DNA of 64,000 nt, taken from positions 2,151,177 to 2,215,176 of the forward strand of contig NZ_CP054058.1 in assembly GCF_003935895.2 (NCBI RefSeq), given 5' to 3'. The DNA comes from Scandinavium goeteborgense (GTDB taxonomy: Bacteria > Pseudomonadota > Gammaproteobacteria > Enterobacterales > Enterobacteriaceae). The translations under genes and the position numbers were made by a program. Of this stretch, positions 46,962-56,363 are shown in pieces (positions within the stretch are counted from its first letter, which is position 1; each line of letters begins with the position of its first letter). The notes under the pieces are model-generated. The model saw nothing but the letters and a program-made list of their open reading frames with translations, had not been told where the DNA came from and did not search any database.

Positions 46962-47660
46962 ATGTTACAGGTTCAGGAACTGCATCAATATTACAGCGGC
47001 AGCCATATTCTGCGCGGCGTGAGCTTCACCGTGCAGCCGGGGGAAATCACGTGTTTGCTGGGGCGCAACGGCGCCGGAAAAACCACCCTGCTGAAATGCC
47101 TGATGGGGCTGATCCCGGCTCGCAGCGGCAGCGTGAACTGGCAAAATCAGGCCTTCATGCAGCGGAAACCGCATCAGCGGGTGCAGGCGGGAATGGCGTA
47201 CGTGCCGCAGGGCCGCGAAATCTTTCCCCGTCTGACCGTTGAAGAAAACCTGCTGCTCGGCATGTCGCGGTTTTCTGCCCGCGAGGCGCGTGAGGTGCCC
47301 GACGAAATATATCAGCTATTCCCGGTGCTACGGGCGATGAAACAGCGGTGGGGCGGCGATCTCTCTGGCGGGCAACAGCAGCAACTGGCGATTGGCCGGG
47401 CGTTGGCGAGTCGCCCACAGTTGCTGATCCTCGATGAACCGACCGAAGGCATTCAACCCTCGGTGATTAAAGAGATTGGCGAGGTGATCCGCCAGCTGGC
47501 GCGCCGGGGCGATATGGCGATTCTGCTGGTGGAGCAGTTTTATGATTTCGCCGCTGACCTGGCGGACCAGTATCTGGTGATGTCGCGCGGCACCATTGTG
47601 CAGCAGGGACGCGGCGAAAATATGGAAGCCGACGGCGTGCGCGGTATGGTCACGATTTGA
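46962..47660 (+). CDS. urtE: UrtE, urea ABC transporter ATPase
   Basis: 232 residues, LivF-like. Walker A GRNGAGKTT (about 37-45), signature LSGGQQQQLAIG, Walker B LLILDEPTEG. AAGGAGG precedes the start. Last gene of the operon. No urease or urea-amidolyase gene is in this window. Confidence 0.93.
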   Translation: MLQVQELHQYYSGSHILRGVSFTVQPGEITCLLGRNGAGKTTLLKCLMGLIPARSGSVNWQNQAFMQRKPHQRVQAGMAYVPQGREIFPRLTVEENLLLGMSRFSAREAREVPDEIYQLFPVLRAMKQRWGGDLSGGQQQQLAIGRALASRPQLLILDEPTEGIQPSVIKEIGEVIRQLARRGDMAILLVEQFYDFAADLADQYLVMSRGTIVQQGRGENMEADGVRGMVTI

Positions 47661-47682
47661 TTGCCCGAAGGGTTGATGTGTT

Positions 47683-47703
47683 AAATGTTATGATATAACA
47701 TTT
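47683..47703. promoter_or_regulatory. Zur operator before zinT
   Basis: Perfect inverted repeat AAATGTTAT-GAT-ATAACATTT, matching the enterobacterial Zur box. It lies 29-49 bases before the zinT start, so zinc-loaded Zur should repress zinT. Confidence 0.88.
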
Positions 47704-47731
47704 TATTTTTTCACATTGACCCGAGGGATTT

Positions 47732-48370
47732 ATGGTGTCTTTTCAACGTTTCACTCTGACCATTCTGGGCCTGCTGGCCAGCAGCAGCGCACTCGCCCAT
47801 TCACACGGACATCAGATGACCGAGGCCGAACAAAAAGCGGCTTCGGGCATTTTTAACGACGCTGACGTCCGCGATCGCCCACTTTCCGACTGGGATGGCA
47901 TCTGGCAGTCGGTCTATCCGCTGTTGCAAAGCGGGGATCTGGACCCGGTCTTTAAGCAGAAAGCGCAGAAGGACGGCGGCAAAACCGCAGAGCAAATCAA
48001 AGCGTATTACGCGGTGGGATACAAAACGAGCGTCGGAAAAATCGAAATTGAAAACAATGTGATGGCGTTTCATAACGGCGATAAAACGGCGTCGTGTGAA
48101 TACCGTTATGACGGCTACAAAATCCTGCACTATGCGTCCGGGAAAAAGGGCGTGCGCTACCTGTTTGAATGTACCGACAGCAAAAGTGCCGCGCCGAAAT
48201 TCGTACAGTTCAGCGATCACACCATCGGGCCGCGTCAGTCTCAGCATTTCCATATTTTCAGCGGCAACACTTCACAGGCGACATTGTTAGAAGAGATGGA
48301 TAACTGGCCGACGTATTATCCTGAGCAGCTGTATACGCACCAGGTGGTGGATGAGATGTTGCATCATTAA
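47732..48370 (+). CDS. zinT: ZinT, periplasmic zinc-binding protein
   Basis: 212 residues. The signal peptide ends near ALA (about residue 22) and the mature N-terminus carries HSHGH. The calycin-like ZinT domain has metal-binding histidines near the C-terminus (SQHFHIFSG). It captures zinc for ZnuABC under deficiency. Controlled by the Zur box just upstream and independent of the urt operon. Confidence 0.93.
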   Translation: MVSFQRFTLTILGLLASSSALAHSHGHQMTEAEQKAASGIFNDADVRDRPLSDWDGIWQSVYPLLQSGDLDPVFKQKAQKDGGKTAEQIKAYYAVGYKTSVGKIEIENNVMAFHNGDKTASCEYRYDGYKILHYASGKKGVRYLFECTDSKSAAPKFVQFSDHTIGPRQSQHFHIFSGNTSQATLLEEMDNWPTYYPEQLYTHQVVDEMLHH

Positions 48371-48373
48371 AAG

Positions 48374-48414
48374 TAGGCCCGTCCTTAGGCCCGGCAAGCT
48401 TGCGCCGCCGGGCA
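48374..48414. repeat. REP-like unit after zinT
   Basis: TAGGCCCG...TTAGGCCCGGCAAGCTTGCG followed by CCGCCGGGCA, between convergent zinT and the reductase gene. Confidence 0.6.
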
Positions 48415-48435
48415 ATTCTCACTGAATCGACACCG

Positions 48436-49335
48436 TTATTTCACAAACAGCGAATAATCCAAATTACGCAAATCGTCGATCAATCCTGGACCTGATGGCT
48501 GCCAGTCCTGCTGCTGGCGCGTCCATTCCCCGCTGGCGCGAAGATCGTGGGTGGCGAAGAGCGCGAACCAGCCAAAATGTCCCTCAGCCTGCTCTGCTTT
48601 CAGCGACACGCAAGGCACACCTAATCCTTCCGCAACCACTTCTGCAATCTGGCGGGAGGTAATGCTTTCTTCCGCAACCGCGTGATAGCGTTTGCCGCTT
48701 TCGCCGTGTTCCAACACCCCCACGTACAGACGGGCGACGTCATCGACGTGCGCGGCACACCAGCTGTTTTTACCCTCGCCGATATACGCGGCCATCCCTT
48801 TTTCCTGAGCGAGAGGGATGTAATAGCTCAGCAGCCCCTGACGTTCGGTGTTATGTACCTGCGGCAGACGCACCACGCGCACGTCAACGCCCGCCGCCAG
48901 CTGGATATTGCCTTCCAGTTCAGACGCTCTACGCGGGTTCGGGTTAGCCGGGTTGAAAAAATCTTCCCGTGCCGGTTGGCCACTCTCATCATCACCCATG
49001 GCGGTGCCGGAGGTAATAATCAGTGGACGAGAGGTGCCTTTTAACACCGAGCCGATGGCGGCAATCACCCGACGGTCTTTTTCGCAGTTAGCGACAAACT
49101 GGCTGAAATCATGATCGAAGGCGGTGTGGATCACCGCGTCGCAGTTTTCGATGCCAGAGAGCCAGCTTTGCGGGTCTTCCAGCGTGCCGCGCTGGGGCGT
49201 GACGCCGAGGTCGGATAACTGACGCGCGGCCTCTGCCGTACGTACCAGGCCTGTCACCTGATGACCGTCCGCTAAGAGATTCGACACCACGCGCGAGCCA
49301 ATAAAACCCGTCGCACCGGTAACAAAAATACGCAT
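48436..49335 (-). CDS. SDR/NAD-dependent epimerase-type reductase
   Basis: 299 residues, atypical extended short-chain dehydrogenase with GATGFIGSRV (about 7-16) for NAD(P) and the downstream VIHTAFDHD and SWCAAHVDDVARLY. Substrate unknown. Divergent from the XRE regulator 100 bases away, which probably controls it. Not part of the E. coli K-12 order here. Confidence 0.82.
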   Translation of the reverse strand: MRIFVTGATGFIGSRVVSNLLADGHQVTGLVRTAEAARQLSDLGVTPQRGTLEDPQSWLSGIENCDAVIHTAFDHDFSQFVANCEKDRRVIAAIGSVLKGTSRPLIITSGTAMGDDESGQPAREDFFNPANPNPRRASELEGNIQLAAGVDVRVVRLPQVHNTERQGLLSYYIPLAQEKGMAAYIGEGKNSWCAAHVDDVARLYVGVLEHGESGKRYHAVAEESITSRQIAEVVAEGLGVPCVSLKAEQAEGHFGWFALFATHDLRASGEWTRQQQDWQPSGPGLIDDLRNLDYSLFVK

Positions 49336-49434
49336 AGCCTGTCTCCTGAATGAATTTCAGGGGACAGCGTATGCCGTCGTCTATTACTATTAAAGTAGTG
49401 ACATTATCAGGGTATAAACACTAACAGGTTAATT

Positions 49435-50271
49435 ATGACGCTACTTTCCGATAATCCTCTGGGCGATTTCCTGCGCGCCCGCCGCCTGCGACTCGATCCG
49501 GCGTCGTTTGGCTTCGTGCCCGGTCGCCGCCGTACGCCGGGCCTGCGGCGTGAAGAGGTGGCGCAGCTCGCCAGCATCAGCCCGACCTGGTACACCTGGC
49601 TTGAGCAGGGGCGCGGCGGGGCGCCGTCGCGGGAAGTGCTGAACCGCATTGCCGGAGGGTTGCGACTGACTTCACCAGAACGTGACCACCTGTTTATTCT
49701 GGCCTTCGGTCATCCACCGGAAAATCGCCTGAATGCGTCGGATACTATGACGCCGCGCCTGCAGCGGGTGCTGGACAGCTTTAGCATTCCGGCGATTATC
49801 AAAACGGCGACCTGGGAGGTTCTGGCGTGGAATCGTCCGGCGGCGGTGGTCCTGAAAGACTATGGCCAGCTGCAGCCGGAACAGCGCAATATTCTGCGGC
49901 TGCTGTTTACCGATCCGGAAGCCCGAAAAATGCAGGAAGACTGGGACGGGGTGGCACGGCTGATTGTGAATGCGTTTCGGGCAGACGCAGCGCGCTCGGG
50001 CGCCTCGGAAGAGATTGATCGTCTGGTGGCGGAACTCTCCGCGCAAAGCGAGGATTTCGCCCGGTACTGGCGCAATAATGATGTGGCCGGACACGGCGAG
50101 GGTTTAAAGCGTCTGCTTCACCCGCAGTTGGGGCCCATTGCGCTGGAGTTTTCGACTTTTGCGGTAGAAGGGCGGCCGGAGCTAACGATGATGGTGTTTA
50201 ATCCGGCCGATGACGAGAGTCAGGCGGTTATTCAGCGCTGGATTGCGGCGAGCCCAATCGGCGCTGAATAA
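49435..50271 (+). CDS. XRE-family regulator with MmyB-like ligand domain
   Basis: 278 residues. N-terminal helix-turn-helix (about 10-75: LGDFLRARRLRLDPASFGF, TPGLRREEVAQLASISPTWY) and a C-terminal MmyB-type PAS-like domain (about 105-270), which in homologues binds fatty acids. Such genes are often divergent from a dehydrogenase they regulate, as here. Confidence 0.85.
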   Translation: MTLLSDNPLGDFLRARRLRLDPASFGFVPGRRRTPGLRREEVAQLASISPTWYTWLEQGRGGAPSREVLNRIAGGLRLTSPERDHLFILAFGHPPENRLNASDTMTPRLQRVLDSFSIPAIIKTATWEVLAWNRPAAVVLKDYGQLQPEQRNILRLLFTDPEARKMQEDWDGVARLIVNAFRADAARSGASEEIDRLVAELSAQSEDFARYWRNNDVAGHGEGLKRLLHPQLGPIALEFSTFAVEGRPELTMMVFNPADDESQAVIQRWIAASPIGAE

Positions 50272-50278
50272 CGCTCGG

Positions 50279-51472
50279 TCAGGCGGTTTTTAACGCGCCG
50301 TCCCAGGCTCTCACGCTCATGCCGCGCAGAATCATCAACCACGCCAGCACGATCACCAACATCATAATCGCGAACAGCGTCCAGGCCGGTAACGAGGTGA
50401 GAATAAGCCCGGTCAGCATCGGGTTGGCGGCGGCACCCAGCCAGCCCAGCGCCTGTGCGGAAAAATAGCTCGCTTTCATGCCCGGCGGGGCGATGTTGTC
50501 AATCAGCATGTATTCGCCCGGTGCATAAATGATTTCACCGAGAGTAAACACTGCCGCGGCCACACCCCAGTAAAGTAAATTCTCGCCCGAGAACATAAAG
50601 CCGCCCAGACCCAACAGGAAGCAAAGCGTGCCCGCAGCCATTAACGGGCGAATGTTACGCGCGGTGATTTTGCGCCCGACAATGTATTGCAGGCTGACCA
50701 CCACCACCGCGTTAACCGGCAGCACCACTGACACCACTTTTTGCGCAAAATCCGCGTTATCGGCAATCGTCAGCACGTACTGCGAAATGCAGGTCGCAAA
50801 CGAGCCGCCGACGTAGGACGCCAGCAGGCCAGAAAGGGTAAACCAAAACAGCGCCTTGTCCTTCAGCAGCACCGACGGCTGCCAGACGGTAGTGATTTTC
50901 TCTTCATCGCTTTGCGCGCCGCGCTGCACGTAAAACTGAATCAGCACCAGTGGGAAGGCGGCACAGACGGCAGCCAGCCAGAACGGCAATTGCAGGCTGT
51001 ACATCACAAGCCAGGTGCCAATCGGCGGGCCGACGGTCCAGCCCATGTTCAGAAAACTGTAGTTGAGTGAGAAAATGCGCGCCTTGTCGCTCACGCTTAG
51101 CGCGTCGGCAAACCAGGCTTTTAACACCGTCGAAAAGACCGAATAGGCGCAGTTGATGAGTGCAAAGAAGAACACCACCAGGGCGATGCTGTGCACGAGC
51201 GGAATGGCGATAAATCCGGCGATAAAGGCCACAATGGCGACAATCATGTAGCGTTTTTTATCGAATTTGTCGGCCATGATGCCAAAGCCAAGACTGAAAA
51301 TAACCCCGACGGTGAGCGCAAGGGTCAACGCATAGCCGATGGCCTCAACGCTCATGCCATATTGGCGCGTGAGGTAGATGGTCATAAACGGCAGCGTGGC
51401 GCCGCGGCCGATAGTTAACAGCAACGACGACGCCAGCAACGCTGAGGTTGAACGCTTTAGAGAGGATTTCAT
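50279..51472 (-). CDS. ydeE: YdeE, MFS dipeptide/arabinose exporter
   Basis: 397 residues, 12 helices, nearly colinear with E. coli YdeE (STSALLASSLLLTIGRGATL at the N-terminus; AVFTLGEIIYAPGEYMLIDN late). In E. coli it exports dipeptides. Divergent from eamA. The gene ends seven bases from the XRE gene stop. Confidence 0.92.
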   Translation of the reverse strand: MKSSLKRSTSALLASSLLLTIGRGATLPFMTIYLTRQYGMSVEAIGYALTLALTVGVIFSLGFGIMADKFDKKRYMIVAIVAFIAGFIAIPLVHSIALVVFFFALINCAYSVFSTVLKAWFADALSVSDKARIFSLNYSFLNMGWTVGPPIGTWLVMYSLQLPFWLAAVCAAFPLVLIQFYVQRGAQSDEEKITTVWQPSVLLKDKALFWFTLSGLLASYVGGSFATCISQYVLTIADNADFAQKVVSVVLPVNAVVVVSLQYIVGRKITARNIRPLMAAGTLCFLLGLGGFMFSGENLLYWGVAAAVFTLGEIIYAPGEYMLIDNIAPPGMKASYFSAQALGWLGAAANPMLTGLILTSLPAWTLFAIMMLVIVLAWLMILRGMSVRAWDGALKTA

Positions 51473-51666
51473 GGTTTAGCCCGACAAATTGCTAATGTTA
51501 TTATTTTGTGTGTTATCACAATTATCACGGCGTCCGGGGGCTTGTACAGATCCTAATTTATCCCTAAGTGCCTTGAACACCTGCTAAAAATAATGATCTG
51601 TTCCTCGCCCACGTTTTTCGATACTTTGATTCTGTTTACAAAAATTTAAACTTTCAGAGGCTGGTT

Positions 51667-52566
51667 ATGACGCGGAAAGATGGGCTGTTAGCGCTGTTGG
51701 TGGTCGTCGTCTGGGGACTTAATTTTGTGGTCATTAAAGTCGGACTGCACAATATGCCTCCGCTTATGCTGGCGGGCCTGCGTTTTATGCTGGTCGCGTT
51801 TCCGGCCATTTTCTTTGTCGCCCGCCCGAAAATCCCGCTCTCTTTGCTGCTCGGTTACGGGCTGACCATCAGCTTCGGTCAGTTTGCCTTCCTGTTCTGT
51901 GCGATTAAATTCGGCATGCCGGCCGGGCTGGCATCGCTGGTATTACAGGCACAGGCGTTCTTCACCATTATTCTGGGCGCGTTTGTGTTTGGCGAACGTT
52001 TGCAGGGTAAACAGCTGGCGGGGATCACCCTGGCGGTATTTGGCGTGCTGGTGTTGATTGAGGCGAGTCTGAACGGGCAACACGTCGCGCTGCTCGGCTT
52101 TTTCCTGACGCTGGCGGCGGCGCTGTGCTGGGCCTGCGGCAATATCTTCAATAAGAAAATCATGCAGCACGCGTCGCGTCCGCCGGTAATGTCGCTGGTG
52201 GTGTGGAGTGCGCTGATCCCTATTGTGCCGTTTCTGTTGGCGTCGTATCTGCTGGATGGATCAACGGCAATGAAGCAAAGCCTGGTTAATATCGACCTGA
52301 CGACCATTCTGTCGCTGGTGTATCTGGCGTTTATCGCGACGATTGTCGGCTACGGAATTTGGGGCTCTTTGTTGGGGCGCTATGAAACCTGGCGTGTGGC
52401 GCCGCTTTCGCTGCTGGTGCCGGTGGTCGGTATTGCCAGTGCAGCGCTGCTGCTCGATGAATCACTGTCGGCGTTACAGCTGATGGGCGCTGGGTTGATC
52501 ATGGCCGGGCTGTACATCAACGTGTTTGGCTTGCGATTGCGTCGGGCGAAAGTGATGCAGGGGTAA
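51667..52566 (+). CDS. eamA: EamA (YdeD), cysteine/O-acetylserine exporter
   Basis: 299 residues, ten helices as two EamA/DMT repeats (VVVWGLNFVVIKVG; second repeat from about 145). It exports O-acetylserine and cysteine metabolites. AGAGG lies upstream of the start. Convergent with marRAB, sharing the terminator between them. Confidence 0.92.
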   Translation: MTRKDGLLALLVVVVWGLNFVVIKVGLHNMPPLMLAGLRFMLVAFPAIFFVARPKIPLSLLLGYGLTISFGQFAFLFCAIKFGMPAGLASLVLQAQAFFTIILGAFVFGERLQGKQLAGITLAVFGVLVLIEASLNGQHVALLGFFLTLAAALCWACGNIFNKKIMQHASRPPVMSLVVWSALIPIVPFLLASYLLDGSTAMKQSLVNIDLTTILSLVYLAFIATIVGYGIWGSLLGRYETWRVAPLSLLVPVVGIASAALLLDESLSALQLMGAGLIMAGLYINVFGLRLRRAKVMQG

Positions 52567-52574
52567 GGCGGGCA

Positions 52575-52599
52575 GAAAAAAGCCCCGCAGAAGCGGGGC
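52575..52599. terminator. Bidirectional terminator eamA / marRAB
   Basis: Stem GCCCCGC/GCGGGGC (52582-52588 with 52593-52599). It has seven T on the minus strand for marRAB and an upstream A-run/downstream weak tail for eamA. Confidence 0.85.
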
Positions 52600-52606
52600 A
52601 AAAGAG

Positions 52607-52825
52607 TTACTGGGAGTTTCCGTTATAGTATGGCACGCCCAGTTCGTCGGATTTGTCACTGCCCGAACCCATATGGTTGAAGTCAAACGGCGACCGGTCC
52701 TGTGATGAAGGCATAAGCATTGTGTCACGGGCCGCGTTACTTGCCGGGTAAGTGGATTGCTCCGCAAAACTCTGGCCGGAGACCAGCACCAATAAGGTGA
52801 GGGCGGCGGAGGCGAACAGTTTCAT
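52607..52825 (-). CDS. marB: MarB, small periplasmic protein
   Basis: 72 residues, same as E. coli MarB. Signal peptide cleaved near FAE, and a conserved end FDFNHMGSGSDKSDELGVPYY (first 20 shared closely with E. coli). It modestly lowers marA transcription. Last gene of marRAB. Confidence 0.92.
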   Translation of the reverse strand: MKLFASAALTLLVLVSGQSFAEQSTYPASNAARDTMLMPSSQDRSPFDFNHMGSGSDKSDELGVPYYNGNSQ

Positions 52826-52869
52826 TTTTTCCTCGATACGTCTTGTGCAGGCGATAATATTTTGGCGAT

Positions 52870-53244
52870 TTAGTGATTCAGTGGCATCAGATAACGCGAC
52901 TCACCGGGCATATTGGTGATGCGATATTTGTGCGGCGGCACGTCAAAATAGTTCTTAAAGGTACGCGTCAGCGTCTGCTGGGATTCAAAGCCATAGCGCT
53001 CAGCCAGATACAGGATCGGCTCATTGCTCTCTTTCAGCTTCTGTGCGATTTCAGTCAGCTTACGGCTTCTAATATATTGACCCAGTGAATGTCCGGTTTC
53101 TTTCTTGAACATCCGTTGCAGGTGCCATTTGGAGTAACCGGACCGCTCTGACACTTTCTCAAGCGACAGTGGTGATTCCAGATTGCTCTCGATCCAGTCC
53201 AAAATGCTATGAATAGTGATAGCGTCAGTGTTACGTCTGGACAT
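52870..53244 (-). CDS. marA: MarA, AraC-type multidrug resistance activator
   Basis: 124 residues. Two helix-turn-helix motifs ([20 protein letters not shown] and [20 protein letters not shown]) and no ligand domain. It binds marboxes and activates acrAB, tolC, micF and marRAB. 23 bases after marR. Confidence 0.97.
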   Translation of the reverse strand: MSRRNTDAITIHSILDWIESNLESPLSLEKVSERSGYSKWHLQRMFKKETGHSLGQYIRSRKLTEIAQKLKESNEPILYLAERYGFESQQTLTRTFKNYFDVPPHKYRITNMPGESRYLMPLNH

Positions 53245-53267
53245 CGCGACTTACCTCTTTATTCTGT

Positions 53268-53702
53268 TTACGGCAGGATTTTCTTAAGCAGGAGCTCAAG
53301 GGCTGCGACCTCATCCACCGTTAAGTTTTTTGTTAATTCCTGATGCAGGTTCTGTCCCACCAGTTGGTGGCATTGCTCACATATTGCCGCGCCGTCTGGT
53401 GTCAACTGCACCAGCACGCCACGCTTATCATTCGGATTTGGCAGACGTTCAATCCAACCTTTACAGGTCAGGCGGTCGAGCATTCGGGTCAAGGCTCCGA
53501 GATCGACCGACAACGCTTTTTTCAGTTCAACCGGGGTAATGCACACCTCACAGCGAATCGAGCACAAGGTTTTGAACTGCGAAGCGGTGATATCCATAGG
53601 CGACAGATAATCGTTCAGAAGACGATCTTTTTTCTGGTTGACCATGTGGATCAAGCGACCGAGTGGGATGATTTCGTTAAACAGATCACTGGTGCTTTTC
53701 AC
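53268..53702 (-). CDS. marR: MarR repressor
   Basis: 144 residues from a GTG at 53702, identical in length to E. coli MarR; a longer frame runs back through the operator and is not used. Winged helix about 55-100 (VDLGALTRMLDRLTCKGWIE). It represses marRAB and is inactivated by salicylate or by copper oxidation of a cysteine (CITPVELKK region). Confidence 0.95.
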   Translation of the reverse strand: MKSTSDLFNEIIPLGRLIHMVNQKKDRLLNDYLSPMDITASQFKTLCSIRCEVCITPVELKKALSVDLGALTRMLDRLTCKGWIERLPNPNDKRGVLVQLTPDGAAICEQCHQLVGQNLHQELTKNLTVDEVAALELLLKKILP

Positions 53703-53705
53703 AAA

Positions 53706-53758
53706 GGTTGCCCTGGCAAGTAGTTTAGTTGCGGGGGATATTATTGCCCAGGCAACCA
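53706..53758 (-). promoter_or_regulatory. marO: two MarR-binding sites
   Basis: Minus strand: site I GGTTGCCTGGGCAATAA (about 53741-53758) and site II TACTTGCCAGGGCAACC (53706-53722), both TTGCC...GGCAA dyads as in the E. coli mar operator. Site II abuts the marR start. Confidence 0.85.
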
Positions 53759-53782
53759 TAAGTCAACTGAATGGATAAGCTT

Positions 53783-53802
53783 ATGCCACAAATTGCTAAA
53801 AC
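53783..53802. promoter_or_regulatory. marbox for MarA/SoxS/Rob
   Basis: ATGCCACAAATTGCTAAAAC matches the E. coli mar marbox (GATGCCACGTTTTGCTAAATC in this orientation) and lies upstream of marO between marR and marC. Confidence 0.8.
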
Positions 53803-53961
53803 GCTTCACGGCACACTTTTTGCGCGATAAGTGGCTGAAGGATAACCTGCCGTTATGGTCAGGTGAGGGTAAAATTTCGTCATGAATTAGCCATAGTCAC
53901 AGCGACGGGAATGCTCTTATACTCAGCCGGCAAGTGACTGCAATCACAGGAGTGTTGAGTA

Positions 53962-54630
53962 ATGCTGGAACTATTTAAAGCCATTGGCCTTGGGCTGGTG
54001 GTGATTTTGCCGTTGGCAAACCCCCTGACAACCGTGGCGCTGTTCCTTGGTCTGGCCGGAAACATGAACAACGCCGAGCGTAACCATCAGTCGCTGATGG
54101 CATCGGTTTACGTCTTTATCATCATGATGGTGGCGTATTACGCAGGCCAGGTAGTCATGAATACCTTCGGGATTTCGATTCCCGGGTTGCGTATCGCCGG
54201 GGGCCTGATCGTCGCCTTTATCGGTTTCAAGATGCTGTTCCCGCAGCAGAAGGCGCATGATTCACTGGAGGCACGCCACAAATCTGAGGAATTGAAAGAA
54301 GAGCCGACCGCCAATATCGCCTTCGTCCCGCTGGCAATGCCGAGCACCGCCGGGCCGGGGACCATCGCGATGATTATCAGTTCGGCCTCTACCGTAAATC
54401 ACGGTTTTAATTTTCCTGCCTGGGTTGTGGTGGTTGCGCCGCCGCTAATTTTCCTCAGCGTGGCGATTATCCTGTGGGGCTGTTTGCGTAGCTCAGGGGC
54501 GATTATGCGCCTGGTCGGGAAAGGGGGGATCGAAGCCATTTCCCGTCTGATGGGCTTTTTGCTGGTCTGTATGGGCGTGCAGTTCATCATCAACGGCGTG
54601 CTGGAAATTATCACCACCTATCACGCGTAA
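53962..54630 (+). CDS. marC: MarC, inner-membrane protein
   Basis: 222 residues, six helices, MarC/UPF0056 family ([16 protein letters not shown]). Divergent from marRAB as in E. coli. No proven role in resistance. Confidence 0.93.
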   Translation: MLELFKAIGLGLVVILPLANPLTTVALFLGLAGNMNNAERNHQSLMASVYVFIIMMVAYYAGQVVMNTFGISIPGLRIAGGLIVAFIGFKMLFPQQKAHDSLEARHKSEELKEEPTANIAFVPLAMPSTAGPGTIAMIISSASTVNHGFNFPAWVVVVAPPLIFLSVAIILWGCLRSSGAIMRLVGKGGIEAISRLMGFLLVCMGVQFIINGVLEIITTYHA

Positions 54631-54674
54631 CACTTTCGCAATCGCAAAGGGCGGCAGATTGTCGCCTTTATTAT

Positions 54675-55559
54675 TTATCCGTTTTGTCCCGCCACCGCGT
54701 CTTTTATGAGCTCCGCAAACACCGCCTGCACCTGACTGTCTTCAGAGGATGATGCGTTTTGGGCCAGGGTTATTCCCAGATTTCCCGGAGCAGGCAGTCG
54801 CGAACCCGCCGTTAACAGGTTTTCGGGCAGGCCAAAATGCGTTCTTAGCGTCAGCCCCAGTCCTGCCTGTACGGCTGCCCAGACACCGCTGAGGCTGTGA
54901 CTGACGAAAGTGATTTGCCACGGGATGCCCGCGTTGTCGAGGCATTCAATCGCCCTCGAACGCATCAAACAAGGGCTGTCGAACATCACCAGCGGCAGCG
55001 GCTTTCCGTTAGCAAGCAAGGCTTCAAGGTTTACATCCTGATGGTAAATCCATTCCAGCGGGCAGCGCGTCAGCAGTTCACCTTGTTCTGGGGAATTGGG
55101 TGGCTGCCACATTAGCGCGATGTCGAGACTGTTTTCTGCCAGCGCGGCGATCAGCGGAGCGTTCCTGTCGACGCGGGCGTGGATGCGTAACTCCGGGTGC
55201 AATCTGCTGAATTTACCAAGAATGCCCGGCATCAACGACTCCCCAAAATCTTCCTGCATTCCGATGCGGATTTCGCCTTTCAGCAGTTCGCCGCGTAGCG
55301 CACGCAGCGTTTCATCATTCAGCGCCAACAGCCGTCTGGCGTAGCCCATCAGCATTTCCCCCTGCGGCGTGGGTCGCACATGTCGGCCCTGTTTTACCAC
55401 CAGATCGGCGTGACACTGTAACTCGAGTTTTTTCAACTGAGCGCTGACGGCAGAGGTTGAACGGGCGAGCTTAAGCGCGGCGTGGGCAAAGCTGCCTGAT
55501 TCGATGCCGATAACAAAACTACGCAGGGCATCGAGATCTAACGTCGAAGGGATTTTCAC
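54675..55559 (-). CDS. LysR-family regulator
   Basis: 294 residues: winged helix about 9-65 (LDALRSFVIGIESGSFAHAA) and a substrate-binding domain. Divergent from a decarboxylase-like/tautomerase pair that it probably controls. This trio interrupts the E. coli marC-sotB adjacency. Effector unknown, perhaps an aromatic acid. Confidence 0.85.
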   Translation of the reverse strand: MKIPSTLDLDALRSFVIGIESGSFAHAALKLARSTSAVSAQLKKLELQCHADLVVKQGRHVRPTPQGEMLMGYARRLLALNDETLRALRGELLKGEIRIGMQEDFGESLMPGILGKFSRLHPELRIHARVDRNAPLIAALAENSLDIALMWQPPNSPEQGELLTRCPLEWIYHQDVNLEALLANGKPLPLVMFDSPCLMRSRAIECLDNAGIPWQITFVSHSLSGVWAAVQAGLGLTLRTHFGLPENLLTAGSRLPAPGNLGITLAQNASSSEDSQVQAVFAELIKDAVAGQNG

Positions 55560-55661
55560 GCCGTCACTCCTGATTTTCGGGATGATTAATGCCGAATAAT
55601 TTGATTTTCAGGATGGAACTATTGCGTGAGGATAGCGTGACTGTCAACCTGGAGAAACACA

Positions 55662-55979
55662 ATGAATCCCTCACTCGACCGCGAAAGCCTGGCCCGATAT
55701 GCCCCTAAATTGGCAGCACTCAGTCAGGAGATACTGTTTGATGATATCTGGCAACGCCCTGAACTCTCTGCGCGTGATCGCAGCCTGGTCACTCTGGCGG
55801 TGCTGGCTGCGCAAGGGCGCCTCCAACAAATCCCATGGCACCTGCAGTTCGCGCGGCAGAATGGGCTGAGCGAAACAGAAATCACCGAGCTGTTCACCCA
55901 CCTGGCCTTCTATGCCGGATGGCCCGCCGCCGTTAGCGCACTTGGTTGCCTGGCCGCGGAGGAAAGCGGATGCCGTTAA
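55662..55979 (+). CDS. Carboxymuconolactone decarboxylase/AhpD-like protein
   Basis: 105 residues, all-helical CMD fold (ARDRSLVTLAVLAAQGRLQQ; FYAGWPAAVSAL). It lacks the CxxC of AhpD, so a peroxidase role is unlikely; it is nearer PcaC-like proteins. Overlaps the tautomerase gene by 10 bases. Confidence 0.82.
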   Translation: MNPSLDRESLARYAPKLAALSQEILFDDIWQRPELSARDRSLVTLAVLAAQGRLQQIPWHLQFARQNGLSETEITELFTHLAFYAGWPAAVSALGCLAAEESGCR

Positions 55980-56347
55980 TCCGAATCGTATGTCGCGACA
56001 CCCTCAGTGAAGAAGCGTTAGCCATTATCTCGGACACACTGCATGACTGTCTGGTGCGTGAATTCGCCGTCCCAGCGCAGGATAAGTTTCAGATTTTCGA
56101 GCGGCTCCCCGCCAGTCAGCGCGTTTACGACAGGCACTATCTGAGCGGAGGGCGCAGTGATGACTTTATCCAGGTGCTGATCACCGCCGGAAAACCGCGC
56201 AGTGCAGAGCAGAAACGGCGATTTTATCAGGCGTTGAGCGCGGGGCTTGCTGAAAAGGTGGGCATCAGCCCGGAGGATGTGATGGTGACGATTCAGTTCA
56301 ACCAGGCTGAAGACTGGAGCTTCAGCCGGGGCGAACAATATATCTAA
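55970..56347 (+). CDS. Tautomerase (MIF/4-OT superfamily) protein
   Basis: 125 residues. The start at 55970 puts Pro2 at the mature N-terminus (MPLIRIVCRD), the catalytic base of the superfamily. The longer frame would bury it. Two-motif length resembles malonate-semialdehyde-decarboxylase/MIF types. With the CMD-like gene it suggests turnover of a keto or aromatic acid. Confidence 0.82.
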   Translation: MPLIRIVCRDTLSEEALAIISDTLHDCLVREFAVPAQDKFQIFERLPASQRVYDRHYLSGGRSDDFIQVLITAGKPRSAEQKRRFYQALSAGLAEKVGISPEDVMVTIQFNQAEDWSFSRGEQYI

Positions 56348-56363
56348 GCAGGCGTTTGCCGGT

